Source: Poecilobothrus nobilitatus (taxonomy: Eukaryota; Arthropoda; Insecta; Diptera; Dolichopodidae). From it: DNA of 64,000 nt. Within the stretch, counting starts at the first letter, position 1, and each line of letters opens with the position of its first letter. The DNA is taken from positions 183,514,240 to 183,578,239 of the forward strand of contig OX352772.1 in the NCBI GenBank assembly GCA_947095535.1, in the 5' to 3' direction. The notes beneath the pieces were generated by a model that had not been told where the DNA came from, ran no database searches, and saw only the letters and a list, made by a program, of their open reading frames with translations. Shown one piece after another: positions 1-12,120 of this stretch. The position numbers and the translations under genes were made by a program.

Positions 1-2953
1 TCAGCTCCAAATCTACCCAACCATTATGAAATGAATTTAACAACACTGATTTTCTAACATTTTCCATTGTTTTCCAAAAAAAGCATTTCATGAGTTTGAA
101 GAGATTCTTTTCAAATTCAGTTTTTGCTTGAAATCTTAATTGTGTATTTAAATCATATGAGCCACGGAGATTGTTTAAACTGCAGTACTCGATGTATTTT
201 TGTAATCTTTAATCCATTTTTAATGGCTTCCTGTAAACTGCGGTAATGAATTACATATCGTGGCCCATAATGTTCTAGACAAAATGGTAAATCTTTATGT
301 ATATTATGAAATTTTTGGGGGTATTCAAGGTCTACTTCTAATATATACCCTGTATCGGATGTACTTGATATATTCATAATATCTAAATTGAAATCTTAAC
401 ACCATTTGAAATAACCACTTGGAAGATATTGAGACATTGGCCACCCATACTAATTATTAACATTATAATACATTAAATATCTTGATGGTTGCATTGGGTT
501 GAATTCTGTCATATAATTGTTGTTGGCTTTTGTATAACATTTAGTGCATTTACTAAGACCTCCTCGAATACCCCTCTCTGTAAACATCAGTATATCAATA
601 TCTACAATTAACTCTAATACTACATCAGTGTGTTTCAAAATAACATCCCAGGTATATGCCGGAAGAGTATAATAATGTGCTGGGTCTAGACCATATGTTT
701 GGATGCAACTTCAACGAAATTCTTCAAAGACATCACGCAACAATGCTACATCTGTTTTGAAATAAAGATCTGAATTTTCCCCTAAACTATTTATTTTAAA
801 TTCATTCCAAACTTTTTGGACGTGTTCGTAGTCTTTCTCACTAATATCACAATCGTTTAATTTGTTATAAAAATGGTTGATTGTTGGCAAATATTGTTCT
901 GAAAATTTAGATTCACAATCAAAATAATCATGAGCATAAACACATTTCCTGTTTAACAAAATATATTGATTGTCAGAAAAGTTTTTAAACTGAGATTTTA
1001 GAATAGGAAAGAAAGCTAAGTATGATCAAAGTGTATCTCAGCTACTACCCATAAAACGAAAAGAATCTATAAATTTAAATTTAATAGGACAATCATTTAA
1101 GTGTTTTGTAAATGAAATATATCTTTCTTTATTGATTGGGAGCAAATCTATTCTTGTATTTATATCTGTTGCTACAATTGAATTATGAAATGTGAATCAT
1201 AACCGCTTAAGTTGTGGAAAATAATTGGGACTACTTGACTATCCTGAAAACTGATATTATATTTAACATTTGTAGGCCCAGGATATTTATCAGTTAGATG
1301 ACAGTGATCTCTCACTTTGATGTCTGTTTCAGTAAAAGTTTTTCCACAATTATGACAAAATGTTCCAGTATTAAAATTTTCAACTTCTTCCTCAGTCATA
1401 TATATAATTCGAATTACGTTCGATAGTATGCCCTCTCAAGTGTCAGCAATTTCTAATAATTCAATTACAAACCAATGAATGCAATGAGCTCCACGGAAAC
1501 TTTTATAAACCGATAATGCACGATCATAAGAATATTTAACATAATATCCTTTATTACAAGATCATACACCTTTGAAACTTTTTTTCATTTTTCACTAATT
1601 CTAATAAACACTCTAAATCTGCATGAATAACAAAATTTATGTGATTTTATGTGATTAGATGTCTTATTTTTATGATCTTTAAACTTAAGATATTTTTGTT
1701 CCTGTAGTGGTAATTTTATCTTACAATAATTTTGAGTGATGCAGTCTTTATTGTGTATTTCCAGCTTTTCTTTCGTCCAAAAATAGTGTAAACACTGCTT
1801 ACAGAATTTTTTTTGTGTTGGTTCTTAGATATTTGAGAAGACAGCAGACGTGACGTGACGTGACGTGACGTGACGTGAATCCAAACATAATGATACTTTA
1901 AGGGTTCATCTTCTACACTCATATCCTGAATATTAGTTTCATCCTCAAAATAATATTTTTTTTGTATCAAAAATAAGCTCAGACTCTTCTCTTTTTTATA
2001 TTTAGTTAAATAGTTTGGTAGTGCCACATATTTTGAACTATTCTGCTTAATCATTTTTAATATATAAACATTTATTGAAATATTATTCCCGTTCTCAAAC
2101 TTAGTATTTGTTTCATGGAAATTTAATGTCTTTAAGATTTAATAAAAAAAAATTTTGTTTTATAATTTGCAACACTGTTTGGATTCTTTTTAATTGGAAA
2201 TATTCCAGAAGGTACTGCCCAAGCAAAACAGGTGTTATCTGTATTTCTCACATTAAAACATGCATTTTTTAATTCCAATTTCTTTAGGAATTCAATGTAC
2301 GATGATCTAATTAGTGTGGTATATTTGTATATATTTATATTTAAATGATTTATTGCCGAGAGGGACCATCCGCTTTCTTGAAATTCCTCTAATTTCTTTA
2401 ATATAGGATCCATTATAATATATTCTTTAAATCAATCATTAATATCATTAGAAATATTGTACCATGGAATCCTTTTGGTGTTCATATATTTATTCTCAAC
2501 AATTTCATTTTCATTTTTTAAAACTTTAAATTCTCCACTAAAAATACTGTTTACTTTAATGGCATGTTCATTTTTCAAAATAATTTTCATTTTTCGGATA
2601 AAAACTTTTGAACAATCCTCTAAAAAATTGTTTGCTTCTTTGTGATGTAAATTTATTATTACACAACTTCTTGTTTCATTTTTAAAAGCAGATTTAATAT
2701 TTTCCCATTTTATGTTGGGTGATGTATAACTTTTCATGTTAGAATGTAGGTTTTTATAAATTGAGCCTGTAGTAATTCTTCATTCTTTCAGTTGAGTTAG
2801 GTAACCTTTAATTAAACCTATGCAATCAATAACATGGCTCTTGTGCCCGAGTGATCTACTCTTTTCTAATAGGAACTTTAATTCTGTTAAATAATTAGAA
2901 CGATTTTTAATGTTTTTTGCTGTAAGACCGCAATTGTTTTTACACTCAGCCAT
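1..2953 (-). pseudogene. Polinton/Maverick-type DNA polymerase B, decayed and cut by the window edge
   Basis: Reading leftward from an ATG at 2951-2953 (MAECKNNCGL), ordered blocks of a protein-primed family B polymerase can be followed in changing frames. They are an N-terminal region (2953-2132), a zinc-finger/VWI region (2054-1716), a 3'-5' exonuclease motif ADLE (about 1609-1623), an endonuclease-VII-like zinc block CHNCGK...RDHCHLT followed by FHNLSGYD (1399-1172), a KLND/DLYFKTDV block (959-711), a GIRGGLSKC...YLMYY block (638-450) and a [17 protein letters not shown] block (377-153). The sequence KTMENVRK lies near the left edge, so the C-terminal catalytic part is outside. There are many stops and frameshifts, for example a TGA near 2780. 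At 462-464 Asn stands where this family normally has the motif A Asp. The enzyme would replicate element DNA from a protein primer. The family assignment is from remembered motifs. No integrase, protease or ATPase is seen beside it. Confidence 0.85.
1847..1878. repeat. TGACG pentanucleotide microsatellite inside the polB pseudogene
   Basis: About six tandem copies of TGACG interrupt the polB reading frame just after the VWI motif. The paralogous fragment at 10.4-10.9 kb has ordinary sequence at the same place (encoding IKSLSRLLSSQ). The expansion is therefore specific to this copy and younger than the split between the two. Confidence 0.85.
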
Positions 2954-3948
2954 AAAATACTTTGTTTTTCGATGAAAACATTAGTTTTTATTTTAATTTG
3001 CATTTTTAATTTCTTTTTATAATAATTTAAATTGTTCAAAAGAAATGCCCCACATTTGGAAAGTTCGTTTTTAACTTACCTTTTTTCCATAATGATCCAA
3101 CAATTATATTAAATAAAGTACCTATTTACAATTATATATTCAAAAAAGTTTTAATTCTCTTTGCGCAAGCGCTCATTAAAAATTTCTATTTAGATATTGA
3201 CATAACTAGAATTTAACAAAAATTTTATTTTTGGCTTGATGATAAATGTAGATAACTCTAGAACAATCTAGATATTGTTTTATATTTTCTTTAAGCTTTC
3301 AGTAGTAAATAAAATATATGATTATCAATGTCCTAGTATACCGACATGTTTACGGAAAACTAAAACTAATAAATGCGATTGTTATAAAGATATGTTATTA
3401 TCACGGCTAACAATAATTTATCAGGCCTGGACACTAAACGAAAAAAAGCTTTATAGAAGCCGATTTTTCATGAAAATACAAGTAGTCTTATGGAAAAAAT
3501 AGGGGTCTATTACAAATCTTGAAATAACTCAAAAACTATGATTTTATTCCAAGTTCTTGCGAAGGGGGTATTAAAATTTCATCTTTTTTACATCATTTGA
3601 TGAAAAAAATTTTAAAAAATTTAATTTTTTTATTGATAAATATTAATTTTAAAAAATGTCTTCCAATTAGTTTTTTTAAAAGCTTTGAAAGAGGGCATTT
3701 ATTTCGTACAATAATGAGCAACAAAATAATTGCAAGCAAAATAATTTTTATGACAAATGAAATTTAGTAAGTTGAATTTATGTAAGTTAGTTTATGAATT
3801 TTATATATTTTATATGGAATTTATTTTATATGTGTGTAAAATTATAATAATTTAAATAAATAATTAACTTAATATTTTTTTAAAAGTGGTAGGCCTTGTC
3901 CAGTTCAGCTAAAATATGAACAAAAGAAATCAAAAATATATTAATATA
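2954..3948. repeat. Noncoding flank of polB, paralogous to 19267-20250
   Basis: AT-rich sequence without a convincing gene. It matches 19267-20250 nearly base for base, apart from small indels and a short templated rearrangement at 3329-3400 versus 19673-19715. On the minus strand an ATG followed by AAAAAAGGTAAGT (about 3091-3076) looks like a possible short 5' exon with a splice donor upstream of polB. That is speculative. Confidence 0.75.
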
Positions 3949-6900
3949 TATTTTTTTATTTTATTTTATTTTTATTTTACAAAACCTAAGCAAGGTCGTT
4001 ACAAAAAAAATTCTTAAATTAATGCTTATAATTAAAATTAAACAAAACAATGACTTAAAACTACATTTATAGTAACTTAAAACCTAAAAAAAGTTAATTT
4101 ATTGTTATTGTTATTATTAATTTTTTATTTAAACTACATTAACAACTTTATTTTAACAAAAAAAATTGAAATATGATATCAGTACAGATATGTACATATA
4201 TATAATGACAATCAATTTAAAATTTTATGTAATAACTTATGTAGCAAATTAAACGTAAATAAATATCTTATTATTACGTAGAAGTAAAATTAAAAAAAAA
4301 AATGAACATTTTTTTTTTTATTAACAGTACTTGAAAGCATTAAATTACTATTTATAAAATGTACAAAAAAAAAAAAAAAATGATCTAAATGAAAAACATT
4401 AATTGTATTATAATGCAATACAATAAATGTGCTATGTTTAAAATTATATCATAATTAAAAAAAAAAAAAAAATTTTTTTTTTGCTTAAGTAAGAATTAAT
4501 TGTCTAAGGTCATTAAATTGGAAAAATGTAGTTGTAAAATGTGTTTGAACGTATTTCTGGAGATAGATGTAGAATAGAGATGACTAATTTTGTTAAAAGT
4601 AGTACAACATCTGTTGATGGGTTCATTTCTACCGTACTCTGTATTATGTTTGTAGTCCATTAAAAATTTAGTATTTCTAGTTTGCCTAACACTATCGTTA
4701 AGTCTAAACTTGTTATTAAGAGATTGGATAGAAATACTATTATTCAAAATATCAAAAGTAAAGCATGATGACAATAGTTGTCTACGTAAAGATAAAGAAA
4801 GCAAGTTTAATGAATCAAGTCTTGTGGTGTAACTAGGTAGATTAGCAAAATCAAAAGGGTTATATTGATTCCTTAATGCAAATAAAAGAAATTGCTTTTG
4901 AACTGATTCGATTCTATTGGAATGAACTGCAAAGACTGGATCCCAAACAATGTTACCGTATTCTAAGATAGAACGAACTAGGGAACAATAAAGAGATTTT
5001 GTCGCAGCTAAGTCGCTAAATTCTTTAGCTCTTCTCTTAATGAAACCTAACATTTTATTAGCCTTTGAAACAATTAGGTCATAGTGAAGATTATAATTAA
5101 GTTTATTATCGAGAAGAATTCCCAGATCAGTAATGCTAAAAACCCTTTCAAGAGAAACATTATCTATTTTGTAGTCATATATTAAAGAAGACCGTTTACG
5201 TGTAAAGCTAATAACTTTACATTTCTGTATGTTGAGTTCTAATTTATTTGACGTGCACCAAGTTTGTAACACTGATAAGCTTGATTGAAGTTTAGCTGCA
5301 TCAGGATTATCTTTAACCACTTGATATATTTTTAGGTCATCAGCAAACGAAATGTGAGATATATTGCTTAGATATTCCGAAAGATCTGAAATAAAAACAT
5401 TAAACAGAAGCGGGCCTAAATGGCTACCTTGCGGTACACCGGAAGTGAACCCAATGGTGTTGGATAATACACCACGAAATTTAACATTTTGAGTTCTTTC
5501 TAAAAGATAAGAATTAAGCCACCCAAGAAATGAACCCGAAATGCCAAAAGTTGATAGTTTGTTTAGCAAAGTGAAGTGATCTACACGATCGAAAGCTTTG
5601 CTAAAATCAGTGTAAATTGCATCAACTTGGTACCCTTTCTCCATTTGATTCAGGATTTCAGATGTATAAACCATCAGGTTCGTAGTAGTTGAACGACCTT
5701 TTCTGAAACCATGTTGTTGTTCATTTAGTTTTGCATTTATGATAGGAGTAATTCTATCAACGACAATTTTTTCAAATAATTTAGGTATAGTCGAGAGGAT
5801 TGCTATACCTCGATAATTTTCCACCGATGCTCTATCCCCTTTTTTAAAAATAGGGGTTAAGTGGGAGGATTTCCACTTTTGTGGGAAAATCCCAATTGAA
5901 AGTGACTTATTGAAAATAAGATGAAGAGGGAAGATTAGACTGTGAGAACAATTATGTAAAAAGATTGGGGGAATTAAGTCCGGACCAGCACCCTTTTTTA
6001 AATCAAGGCTCAAAATTGCTTCAAGAATATCATTTTCAGAAAGATACACGTCTGTAAGTAGGAAATTTGAGCTATTAGATAAGGAATTAGTCGATGTAGT
6101 AACTGGTGCTGTTTGACGATAAACTTGTTGAAAATGATCAGAAAAGAAGTTACAAATTTCTTTTGGGCAATCAGAAACCACATTGTCTTTTGATAACATT
6201 GAATTGGGATACCCAAATAATTTCCGTTTTGTGTTAACAAAATCAAAAAATTTTTTAGGATCAGTAACAAGTTTGTTGCCAATATCTGTGACATAGTTTT
6301 CATATGCTACATTGGCTTTTTGTTTAAATTCAATTGCAAGTTGCTTATACATATTCAATAAGTCGTCGCATGGTGCTTGATGATGTTTGAGTTTTTTGTA
6401 TATTTTATTGCGCCGATTTCTCAAGTTCCTAAGATCTCTATCTAACCATGGTTCTGTTATTTTATGCTTTTTGCGAATTTTAGGAACAAAGGCATCAATA
6501 ATTTGAAACAGATTAGAGTAAAAGATAGAGATTAGTAAATTGACATCCTGTTGAACTAACAGTTCGTCCCATGTGATTAATGACAAAGCATAATTAATAC
6601 TTTGATAGTCAGCATTAAAAAAATCGTATACAATTTCATTATTGTAAGATTTGTCCAAGAGTGGGATAGAAGTGGAGAACTCGAAAATAAGTGCGTTATG
6701 ATGAGAAGAGTTGGTAAAAAGATTATCAACATCATCAGCGAGTTTAACCGACACTCTATCATATGCATTTGAAAATGCAAGATATAACCACTTATTATTA
6801 CTATTAGGATAACTGATAATTTGTTGTAAATCGTTACCGTAGAACTCGCTAATAAGACCGAAGTCAATTTCGTCATGAAAGTTACCCGGTAATAACAAAT

Positions 6901-7252
6901 TATCAGCGTCGTCAACGATAAAAGAAATAGAAGGACGATTAAAATCGCCAAACACAAAAATTGAGTCATCCTCATGCATTTCTGAAATAATATTGTGATA
7001 TACACTATAAAAATCAGAATATGAGGAATTGTCAGAGTTCGGAGGGAAATAAACTATACCTAGGTATAAATTATTTGTACCTAATTTAATTTTAACAAAT
7101 TGGTGATCGAAAGAGTGATGTGTACCAGTGATTAATGGTACACTAGATAAGTTATTCTTTACAGCAAGTAGAACACCACCTCCTCGCGAACAATTTGCAG
7201 ATAGATAATCACGATCCTTTCTGTAAATGGACCAATTACCATCCAGAATTAC
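3949..7252 (-). mobile_element. Jockey-like LINE, 5'-truncated insertion
   Basis: Block B (20221-20260) preserves the unoccupied site: its sequence runs straight from ATATTAATATATAT to ACAAAAATTAAAATT, while block A has 3.3 kb between the same flanks. On the minus strand the insertion ends at 3949-3985 with a tail of AAAATAAAAT repeats. It starts inside the endonuclease domain, so its 5' end was lost, as is usual for incomplete target-primed reverse transcription. The 3' untranslated region (about 3985-4495) has several A/T homopolymers. I could not find a clear target-site duplication. Confidence 0.9.
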
Positions 7253-7342
7253 AAAAATTAAAATTAAATTCATTAAAATTATTTTAAATAATAAATAAAA
7301 AATATCACAAATTAAAAAAAAATAACTAAAATTATAAAACAA
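4496..7342 (-). CDS. LINE ORF2 (partial endonuclease plus reverse transcriptase), open over 948 codons
   Basis: This is the longest open frame in the window. It encodes the C-terminal part of an apurinic-type endonuclease (GDFN near residue 132, a SHHNAL block near 213), a linker, and a reverse transcriptase with FSKAFDRV (about 580), GVPQGSHLGPLLF (about 635-647) and the catalytic box FADD (about 666-669), followed by the usual C-terminal region. The protein would nick DNA and copy LINE RNA at the target. The first 30 or so residues come from host flank beyond the insertion edge near 7250 and begin with a TTG rather than ATG, so the reading start is an accident of the junction. Without an intact endonuclease N-terminus and with no ORF1, independent mobility is unlikely, though the reverse transcriptase has no visible lesion. 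Closest relative in the window: 36.4-39.4 kb. Confidence 0.9.
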   Translation of the reverse strand: MFYNFSYFFLICDIFYLLFKIILMNLILIFVILDGNWSIYRKDRDYLSANCSRGGGVLLAVKNNLSSVPLITGTHHSFDHQFVKIKLGTNNLYLGIVYFPPNSDNSSYSDFYSVYHNIISEMHEDDSIFVFGDFNRPSISFIVDDADNLLLPGNFHDEIDFGLISEFYGNDLQQIISYPNSNNKWLYLAFSNAYDRVSVKLADDVDNLFTNSSHHNALIFEFSTSIPLLDKSYNNEIVYDFFNADYQSINYALSLITWDELLVQQDVNLLISIFYSNLFQIIDAFVPKIRKKHKITEPWLDRDLRNLRNRRNKIYKKLKHHQAPCDDLLNMYKQLAIEFKQKANVAYENYVTDIGNKLVTDPKKFFDFVNTKRKLFGYPNSMLSKDNVVSDCPKEICNFFSDHFQQVYRQTAPVTTSTNSLSNSSNFLLTDVYLSENDILEAILSLDLKKGAGPDLIPPIFLHNCSHSLIFPLHLIFNKSLSIGIFPQKWKSSHLTPIFKKGDRASVENYRGIAILSTIPKLFEKIVVDRITPIINAKLNEQQHGFRKGRSTTTNLMVYTSEILNQMEKGYQVDAIYTDFSKAFDRVDHFTLLNKLSTFGISGSFLGWLNSYLLERTQNVKFRGVLSNTIGFTSGVPQGSHLGPLLFNVFISDLSEYLSNISHISFADDLKIYQVVKDNPDAAKLQSSLSVLQTWCTSNKLELNIQKCKVISFTRKRSSLIYDYKIDNVSLERVFSITDLGILLDNKLNYNLHYDLIVSKANKMLGFIKRRAKEFSDLAATKSLYCSLVRSILEYGNIVWDPVFAVHSNRIESVQKQFLLFALRNQYNPFDFANLPSYTTRLDSLNLLSLSLRRQLLSSCFTFDILNNSISIQSLNNKFRLNDSVRQTRNTKFLMDYKHNTEYGRNEPINRCCTTFNKISHLYSTSISRNTFKHILQLHFSNLMTLDN

Positions 7343-7690
7343 AACAATTCATTAAAATTAGATGGAAGAGAAAGAAATTTTGAAATAATGAAATAAATAG
7401 ATCTTGAATGGGCGAAAATTAAAAATGACATTACGATAGTTTACAACAATATTTTTGTGTTTTTAAACTTAATAGTTGAATTTGTTCAATAATAATATTT
7501 AATATTTCTTTGATTCGATTATCCTTCGGCCTGTATAGTCGTGTATATAATTGCTCTACTAATAATAATAATAATAATTATAAAACGGAAAACACTAACA
7601 GTAACTGTGTGTAATTCTCAAACTTACCAAAATACCTAAAAGGAACTGTAACTGTACTTCAAATGATAAAGATATCATAACAAACAAATA
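7253..7690 (+). repeat. Flank/leader upstream of LINE ORF1, paralogous to 20255-20695
   Basis: Noncoding AT-rich stretch with a short ATA/TAA microsatellite near 7560. It is duplicated at 20255-20695 with few differences and sits directly before the ORF1 ATG in both places, so it probably includes the 5' untranslated region of that LINE. Confidence 0.65.
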
Positions 7691-8519
7691 ATGGATCCAA
7701 ATTATTCAAATAAGTTCAAAACTTTAAGTCAAATAGAGCATATTGATAGTGTGGATGATGAAATGCATGCACCACAAAATACGAAACCTAAGTAAATTAA
7801 ACCTCCATCGATTAATATCATTGGCAAATCCAATAAGGAAATCAGTAAAATTTAATACTAAAGTTTAAAAATTATTTAATAAAAAACACTAGTCTGTACA
7901 CTAAAATTATAATAAATTCCATTGAAGATTTTAAAACTTTATTTAGAGCACTGTCTGATTTCATTAAAAAACAAACGGATCGGAATAGAGTGTGTAGATT
8001 TTTTACACATGCAAATCGTGCGGATAAACGCATAAAATTTGTTCTCTATGGCCTTGATTGATCTATTGACCCAGAGATAGTTTCTGCAACAATTGCTTTG
8101 GGAGGTATTAGCTGTATTGAAGCAAACCAATGCAAATGAAAACATCGCGATATTTTCAACATCAAAATTTTATTATCCCCATTAAAAAAAAGCGGAAATT
8201 AGATCTTGTATTAAGCCCTTTATAAAAGAGTTATCAAATGGGATTATTATACTCACAGGAAAAGCGGTCACATATTATGTTACAATTGCCAAACCTATGG
8301 TCACGGTACGTCTTTTTGCCATCTTAACACAATATGTGTAATTTGTGCCGGTCCACTTAATAGAAAAAACTGTGAAGAAGTGAATAAATCGACTGAACAA
8401 CAAAAATTGAAATGTGCCAATTGAAAAGGTCCACACAAAACTAATTTCCCGATTTATACAGTCAATTAGAGAAAAAAATAATACAAAAAACCAGAATGTC
8501 AGTTTTCACAACATTAAAA
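7691..8519 (+). pseudogene. LINE ORF1 (zinc-knuckle nucleic-acid-binding protein), copy A
   Basis: It starts at ATG 7691 (MDPNYSNKFKTLSQ) and carries, across stops and frameshifts, PPSINIIGKS, a PRE_C2HC-like segment and zinc knuckles read in another frame (CYNC..YGHG..FC..C near 8275-8330, then C..C spacing near 8340-8440). Such ORF1 proteins coat LINE RNA. Compared with copy B (20696-21966), the end of ORF1, the ORF2 start and the left part of the neighbouring repeat element (about 990 bp of B, 21560-22547) are deleted, joining ORF1 directly to the 147-bp repeat array at 8519/8520. One knuckle Cys codon is a stop here (TGA near 8424) but intact in B. Confidence 0.75.
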
Positions 8520-10413
8520 CTCTTGTGCTCGTCCGGAAGTATCCAAAATACGAACCCATGGTCGAACCCATTTCTTTCAAATGTCAGTTTCCAATTTTAC
8601 AGAAAAGGAAACATAACAGAACACATTTGTGCTAAAAAAAAAGTTCTATCTTTGTTGGTTGTGGAGATATACTCGTTTGCTCTGGGGCTCGTCCGGAAGC
8701 TTCCAAGATTTGAACCCAGGGACCAAATCCTCACAAATTTCAGAAACATAAATCAAACATGAAGGAACACCATTCTGCCAAATTTAAAGGTTATATCTTA
8801 GTTGGTTTTGGATATAATCTCATTTGCTCTGGTGCTCGTTTGGAACCTTCCAAAATCCAAAACCATGGACCAAATCCTCTTATATTTCAGAGACAAAAAT
8901 CGAACGGAAAGGAGCATCATTGTACAAAATTTAAAGATTCTATCTTTGTTGATTTTGGAGATAATCTCGTTTGCTCTGGGGCTCGTTCGGAAGCTTACAA
9001 AATCCAAAACCATGTACCAAATCTGGAGACCTAAATCTAACATGAAACAACAGCATTCTGCGAAATGTAAAGGTTATATCTTTGTTGTTTTTGGAAATAA
9101 TCTTATATGCTCTGGGGCTCGTTCGGGAGCTTCCAAAATCCAAACCTATGAACCAAATCCTCTTAAATTTCAGAGACATAAATCGCACGGAAAGGAATAT
9201 TTTTGATTTTATTCCAAGTTTTGAGATAATCTCGTTTGCTCTGGGGCTCGTTCGGAAGCTTCCAAAATCCGAACCCAAGGACTAAATCCTCACAAATTTC
9301 AGAAACATAAATCAAACATGAAGGAACACCACTCTGTCAAATTTTAAGGTTATATCTTTTTTGGTTTTGGAGATAATCTCATTTGCTCTGATGCTCGTTC
9401 GGAAGCTTCCACAATCCAAACCCATGGACCAAATCCTCTTAAATTTCAGAGACATAAATCGAACGGAAAGGAACATTATTGTACAAAATTTAAAGGTTCT
9501 ATCTTTGTTGATTTTGGAGATAATCTCGTTTGCTCTGGGGCTCGTTCGGAAGCTTCCAAAATCCAAAACCATGGACCAAATCCTCTCAAATTTCAGAGAC
9601 CTAAATCAAACATGAAGGAACACCATTCTGCCAAATGTAAAGGTTATATCTTTGTTGTTTTTGGAGATAATCTCATATGCTCTGGGGCTCGTTCGGGAGC
9701 TTCCAAAATCCAAACCCATGAACCAAATCCTCTTAAATTTCAGAGACAAAAATCGAACGGAAAGGAGCATCATTGTACAAAATTTAAAGGTTCTATCTTT
9801 GTTGATTTTGGATATAATATCGATTGCTCTGGCGCTCGTTCGGAAGCTTCCAAAATGCGAACCCATGGACTAAATCCACTCAAATTTTAGAAACTTAAAT
9901 AAAACCTGAAAGAACACCACTCTGCCAAATGTAAAGGTTATATCTTTATTGGTTTTGGAGATAATCTCATTTGCTCTGGTGCTCATTCGGAAGCTTCCAA
10001 AATCCAAACCCATGGACCAAATCCTCTTAAATTTCAGAGACATAAATCGAATGGGAAGGAATCATTGTACAAAATTTAAAGGTTCTATTTTTCTTCGTTT
10101 TGGAGATAGTCTCGTTTGCTCTGGAATCATTCGGAAGCTTCCAGAATCCGAACCCATAGACTTATTCTGTCCAAATTCGAACCTTCCTTTCGTGATTAGT
10201 AACCTACGATATAAATTTCATCAAGATAGCTTTATTAGTTTTTGAGTTATCGCGCGAACGGACGGACGAACTGACGGACGGACATCGTTAAATCGACTCA
10301 GGAGGTGATCCTGATTCAGAATATATATACATGTCCATACCTAACTCGCTTCCTTTTGGTGGTTACAAATACCATACCAAAGTTAATATACTCTATACTT
10401 TAGGTGTAGGGTA
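8520..10413 (+). mobile_element. Satellite-bearing inverted-repeat element, copy 1 (about 12 units, left end missing)
   Basis: About twelve tandem units of roughly 147 bp, recognised by the recurring core GCTCGTTCGGAAGCTTCC at spacings mostly of 146-148 bp. Two flavours tend to alternate, one with AATCGAACGGAAAGGAAC and one with AATCAAACATGAAGGAAC, giving a rough dimeric unit near 294 bp. The right end is unique sequence: GACGGACGGAC runs, then an imperfect terminal palindrome ending GGTGTAGGGTA (10390-10413). The same right end occurs at 23440-23452 and, inverted, at 33032-33044. Its left terminus is deleted. No transposase is encoded, so it would be non-autonomous. Confidence 0.8.
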
Positions 10414-10905
10414 CAACAAGGTGTACGATTTTCAAACTTTTTTTCATATTTCACTAATTCTAATAAACACTCTAAATCTACATGTATAACAAAATTTATG
10501 TGATTTTATGTGATTAGATGTTATTTTTATGATCTTTAAACTTAAGATATTTTTGTTCCTGTAGTGGTAATTTTATCTTACAATAATTTTGAGTGATGCA
10601 GTCTTTACTGTGTATTTCCAGGTTTTCTTTCGTCCAAAAATAGTGTAAACACTGCTTACAGAATTTTTTTTTGTGTTGGTTCTTAGATATTTGAGAAGAC
10701 AGCAGACGTGATAAGCTTTTAATCCAAACATAATGATAATTTAAGGGTTCATCTTCTACACTCATATCCTGCATATTAGTTTCATCCTCAAAATAATATT
10801 TTATTTGTATCAAAAATAAGCTCAGACTCTTCTCTTTTTTATATTAGTTAGTTAGTTAAGTAGTTTGGTAGTGCCACATATTTTGAACTATTCTGCTTAA
10901 TCAAT
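10414..10905 (-). pseudogene. Polinton-type polB, internal fragment (copy of 1561-2060)
   Basis: Nearly identical to 1561-2060 on the same strand, covering the segment with DMSVEDEPLNYHYVWIKSL and the zinc-finger-like FCKQCLHYF..H..DC, followed by IKLPLQEQKYLKFKDH. An open frame runs from about 10813 to 10514. It lacks the TGACG expansion of the first copy. The left junction abuts the end of the satellite-bearing element; the right junction, after TTCTGCTTAATCA, leads into unrelated AT-rich DNA. It is only a displaced piece and has no catalytic domain. Confidence 0.85.
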
Positions 10906-12120
10906 CGCCACCACTCGTTGAACTCAGACGTATTTTTATCTTGGTTCTAATATTTTTAAAACTTTAATTATTAAGTCAAGAAATAAAAGGAAAATCAGTG
11001 GAAATAAGTTGTATTTATTTATAATTAAAAATATTGTAGATATAATTAAAAAATTCTGTGAATGAATGAAATTAGTTTAAAAACAAAAAAAATAAATATT
11101 TTAAAAATAAATAAAAAATTTATTCAATAAGCAAATGTAGCGGGTAAATTAATATAATAATATTTTGCTGCACCAGTGCTAATAATATGATATCAGCTCA
11201 AATAAATTTTATACCTAAATAATATAATCTTAAAAATATATGTACTCATAAAGGTTGTGTTTATCTGAAGTCATTACAAATGCACACAATTATATATCAG
11301 CGGTTTTTTTGTAAATATCGAACTTATTTTTGCATGATTTGAAAATTCTAATTTTCCAATAATTTACATGATAAAAAAAATAAACAGCAAATAAAATAAT
11401 CTGGTTAAATTATAAAATTTTTTTATTTTTGTAATTGATTTAATTGCTAAACATAATATAAAAAATATGAATATTTGTTGAACATTAAATTTAATCTTAA
11501 TTACAACTCAATCAATATAAAATATAAAAACTAAATATAAATTTAAATGTAACCAAATAAGTACTCAATGAACTGAAAACTAAAATTTATTGTAAATATT
11601 TTTTTCACTTTTAATTCAAATTTAATCTAAAAACCAAAACATTAATTATCTAAATTATAATTTAATAATTAAAGTAAAACCGGTGCTGTTTAAATCGAAT
11701 TCACGCGGTAAACTAAAAAAACCAATTGTTTATTTTGATAACTATTCTCATATGTTACCCAAGTGTATTAACCAATCAATAAATCAACTAATTCAAGAAT
11801 CAAATTATACTTAAGCCATCTGACGGCATAATCTGTTAAACCAATAAAACTAAAATAAAAATAACTAACGATTATTAATTTTAATAAATTGTAAATTAAT
11901 AAATAATTTCTAATTTATAATAATAACAATATCAATAATAATTCATGAATTTATAAAATAATAACTTAATAATATCAAATTATTAACAATTAATTTATTA
12001 TAATATACATAAATAATAAATATTATTATAATATAATACAAATAATTCAATTTTATCAATTTTATTTTATTAAACATTAAAACTGAGTAATTAAATTTAA
12101 ATTTAATTTATTAATATAAT
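10906..12120. other. AT-rich intergenic DNA, nothing recognised
   Basis: About 1.2 kb of very AT-rich sequence with many ATAATTTAAT-type words. I see no open frame, RNA gene or terminal repeat that can be supported. Confidence 0.6.

Noticed and set aside
6010..7005. ORFs of 97 and 142 codons inside the LINE.
   Set aside because: Alternative-frame shadows of the 948-codon reverse transcriptase frame.
8520..10180. CRISPR-like appearance of regularly spaced repeats.
   Set aside because: Units are about 147 bp and adjoin directly without unique spacers, and the context is eukaryotic transposon DNA.
8414..10245. Many overlapping open frames of 67-134 codons on both strands with repeated protein phrases (for example GARSEASKIQTHGPNPLKF).
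   Set aside because: They are translations of the 147-bp satellite, whose length is a multiple of three, so several frames stay open by geometry. No start context or known domain, and frames on both strands are equally open. The same applies at 22480-23240 and 33200-34870.
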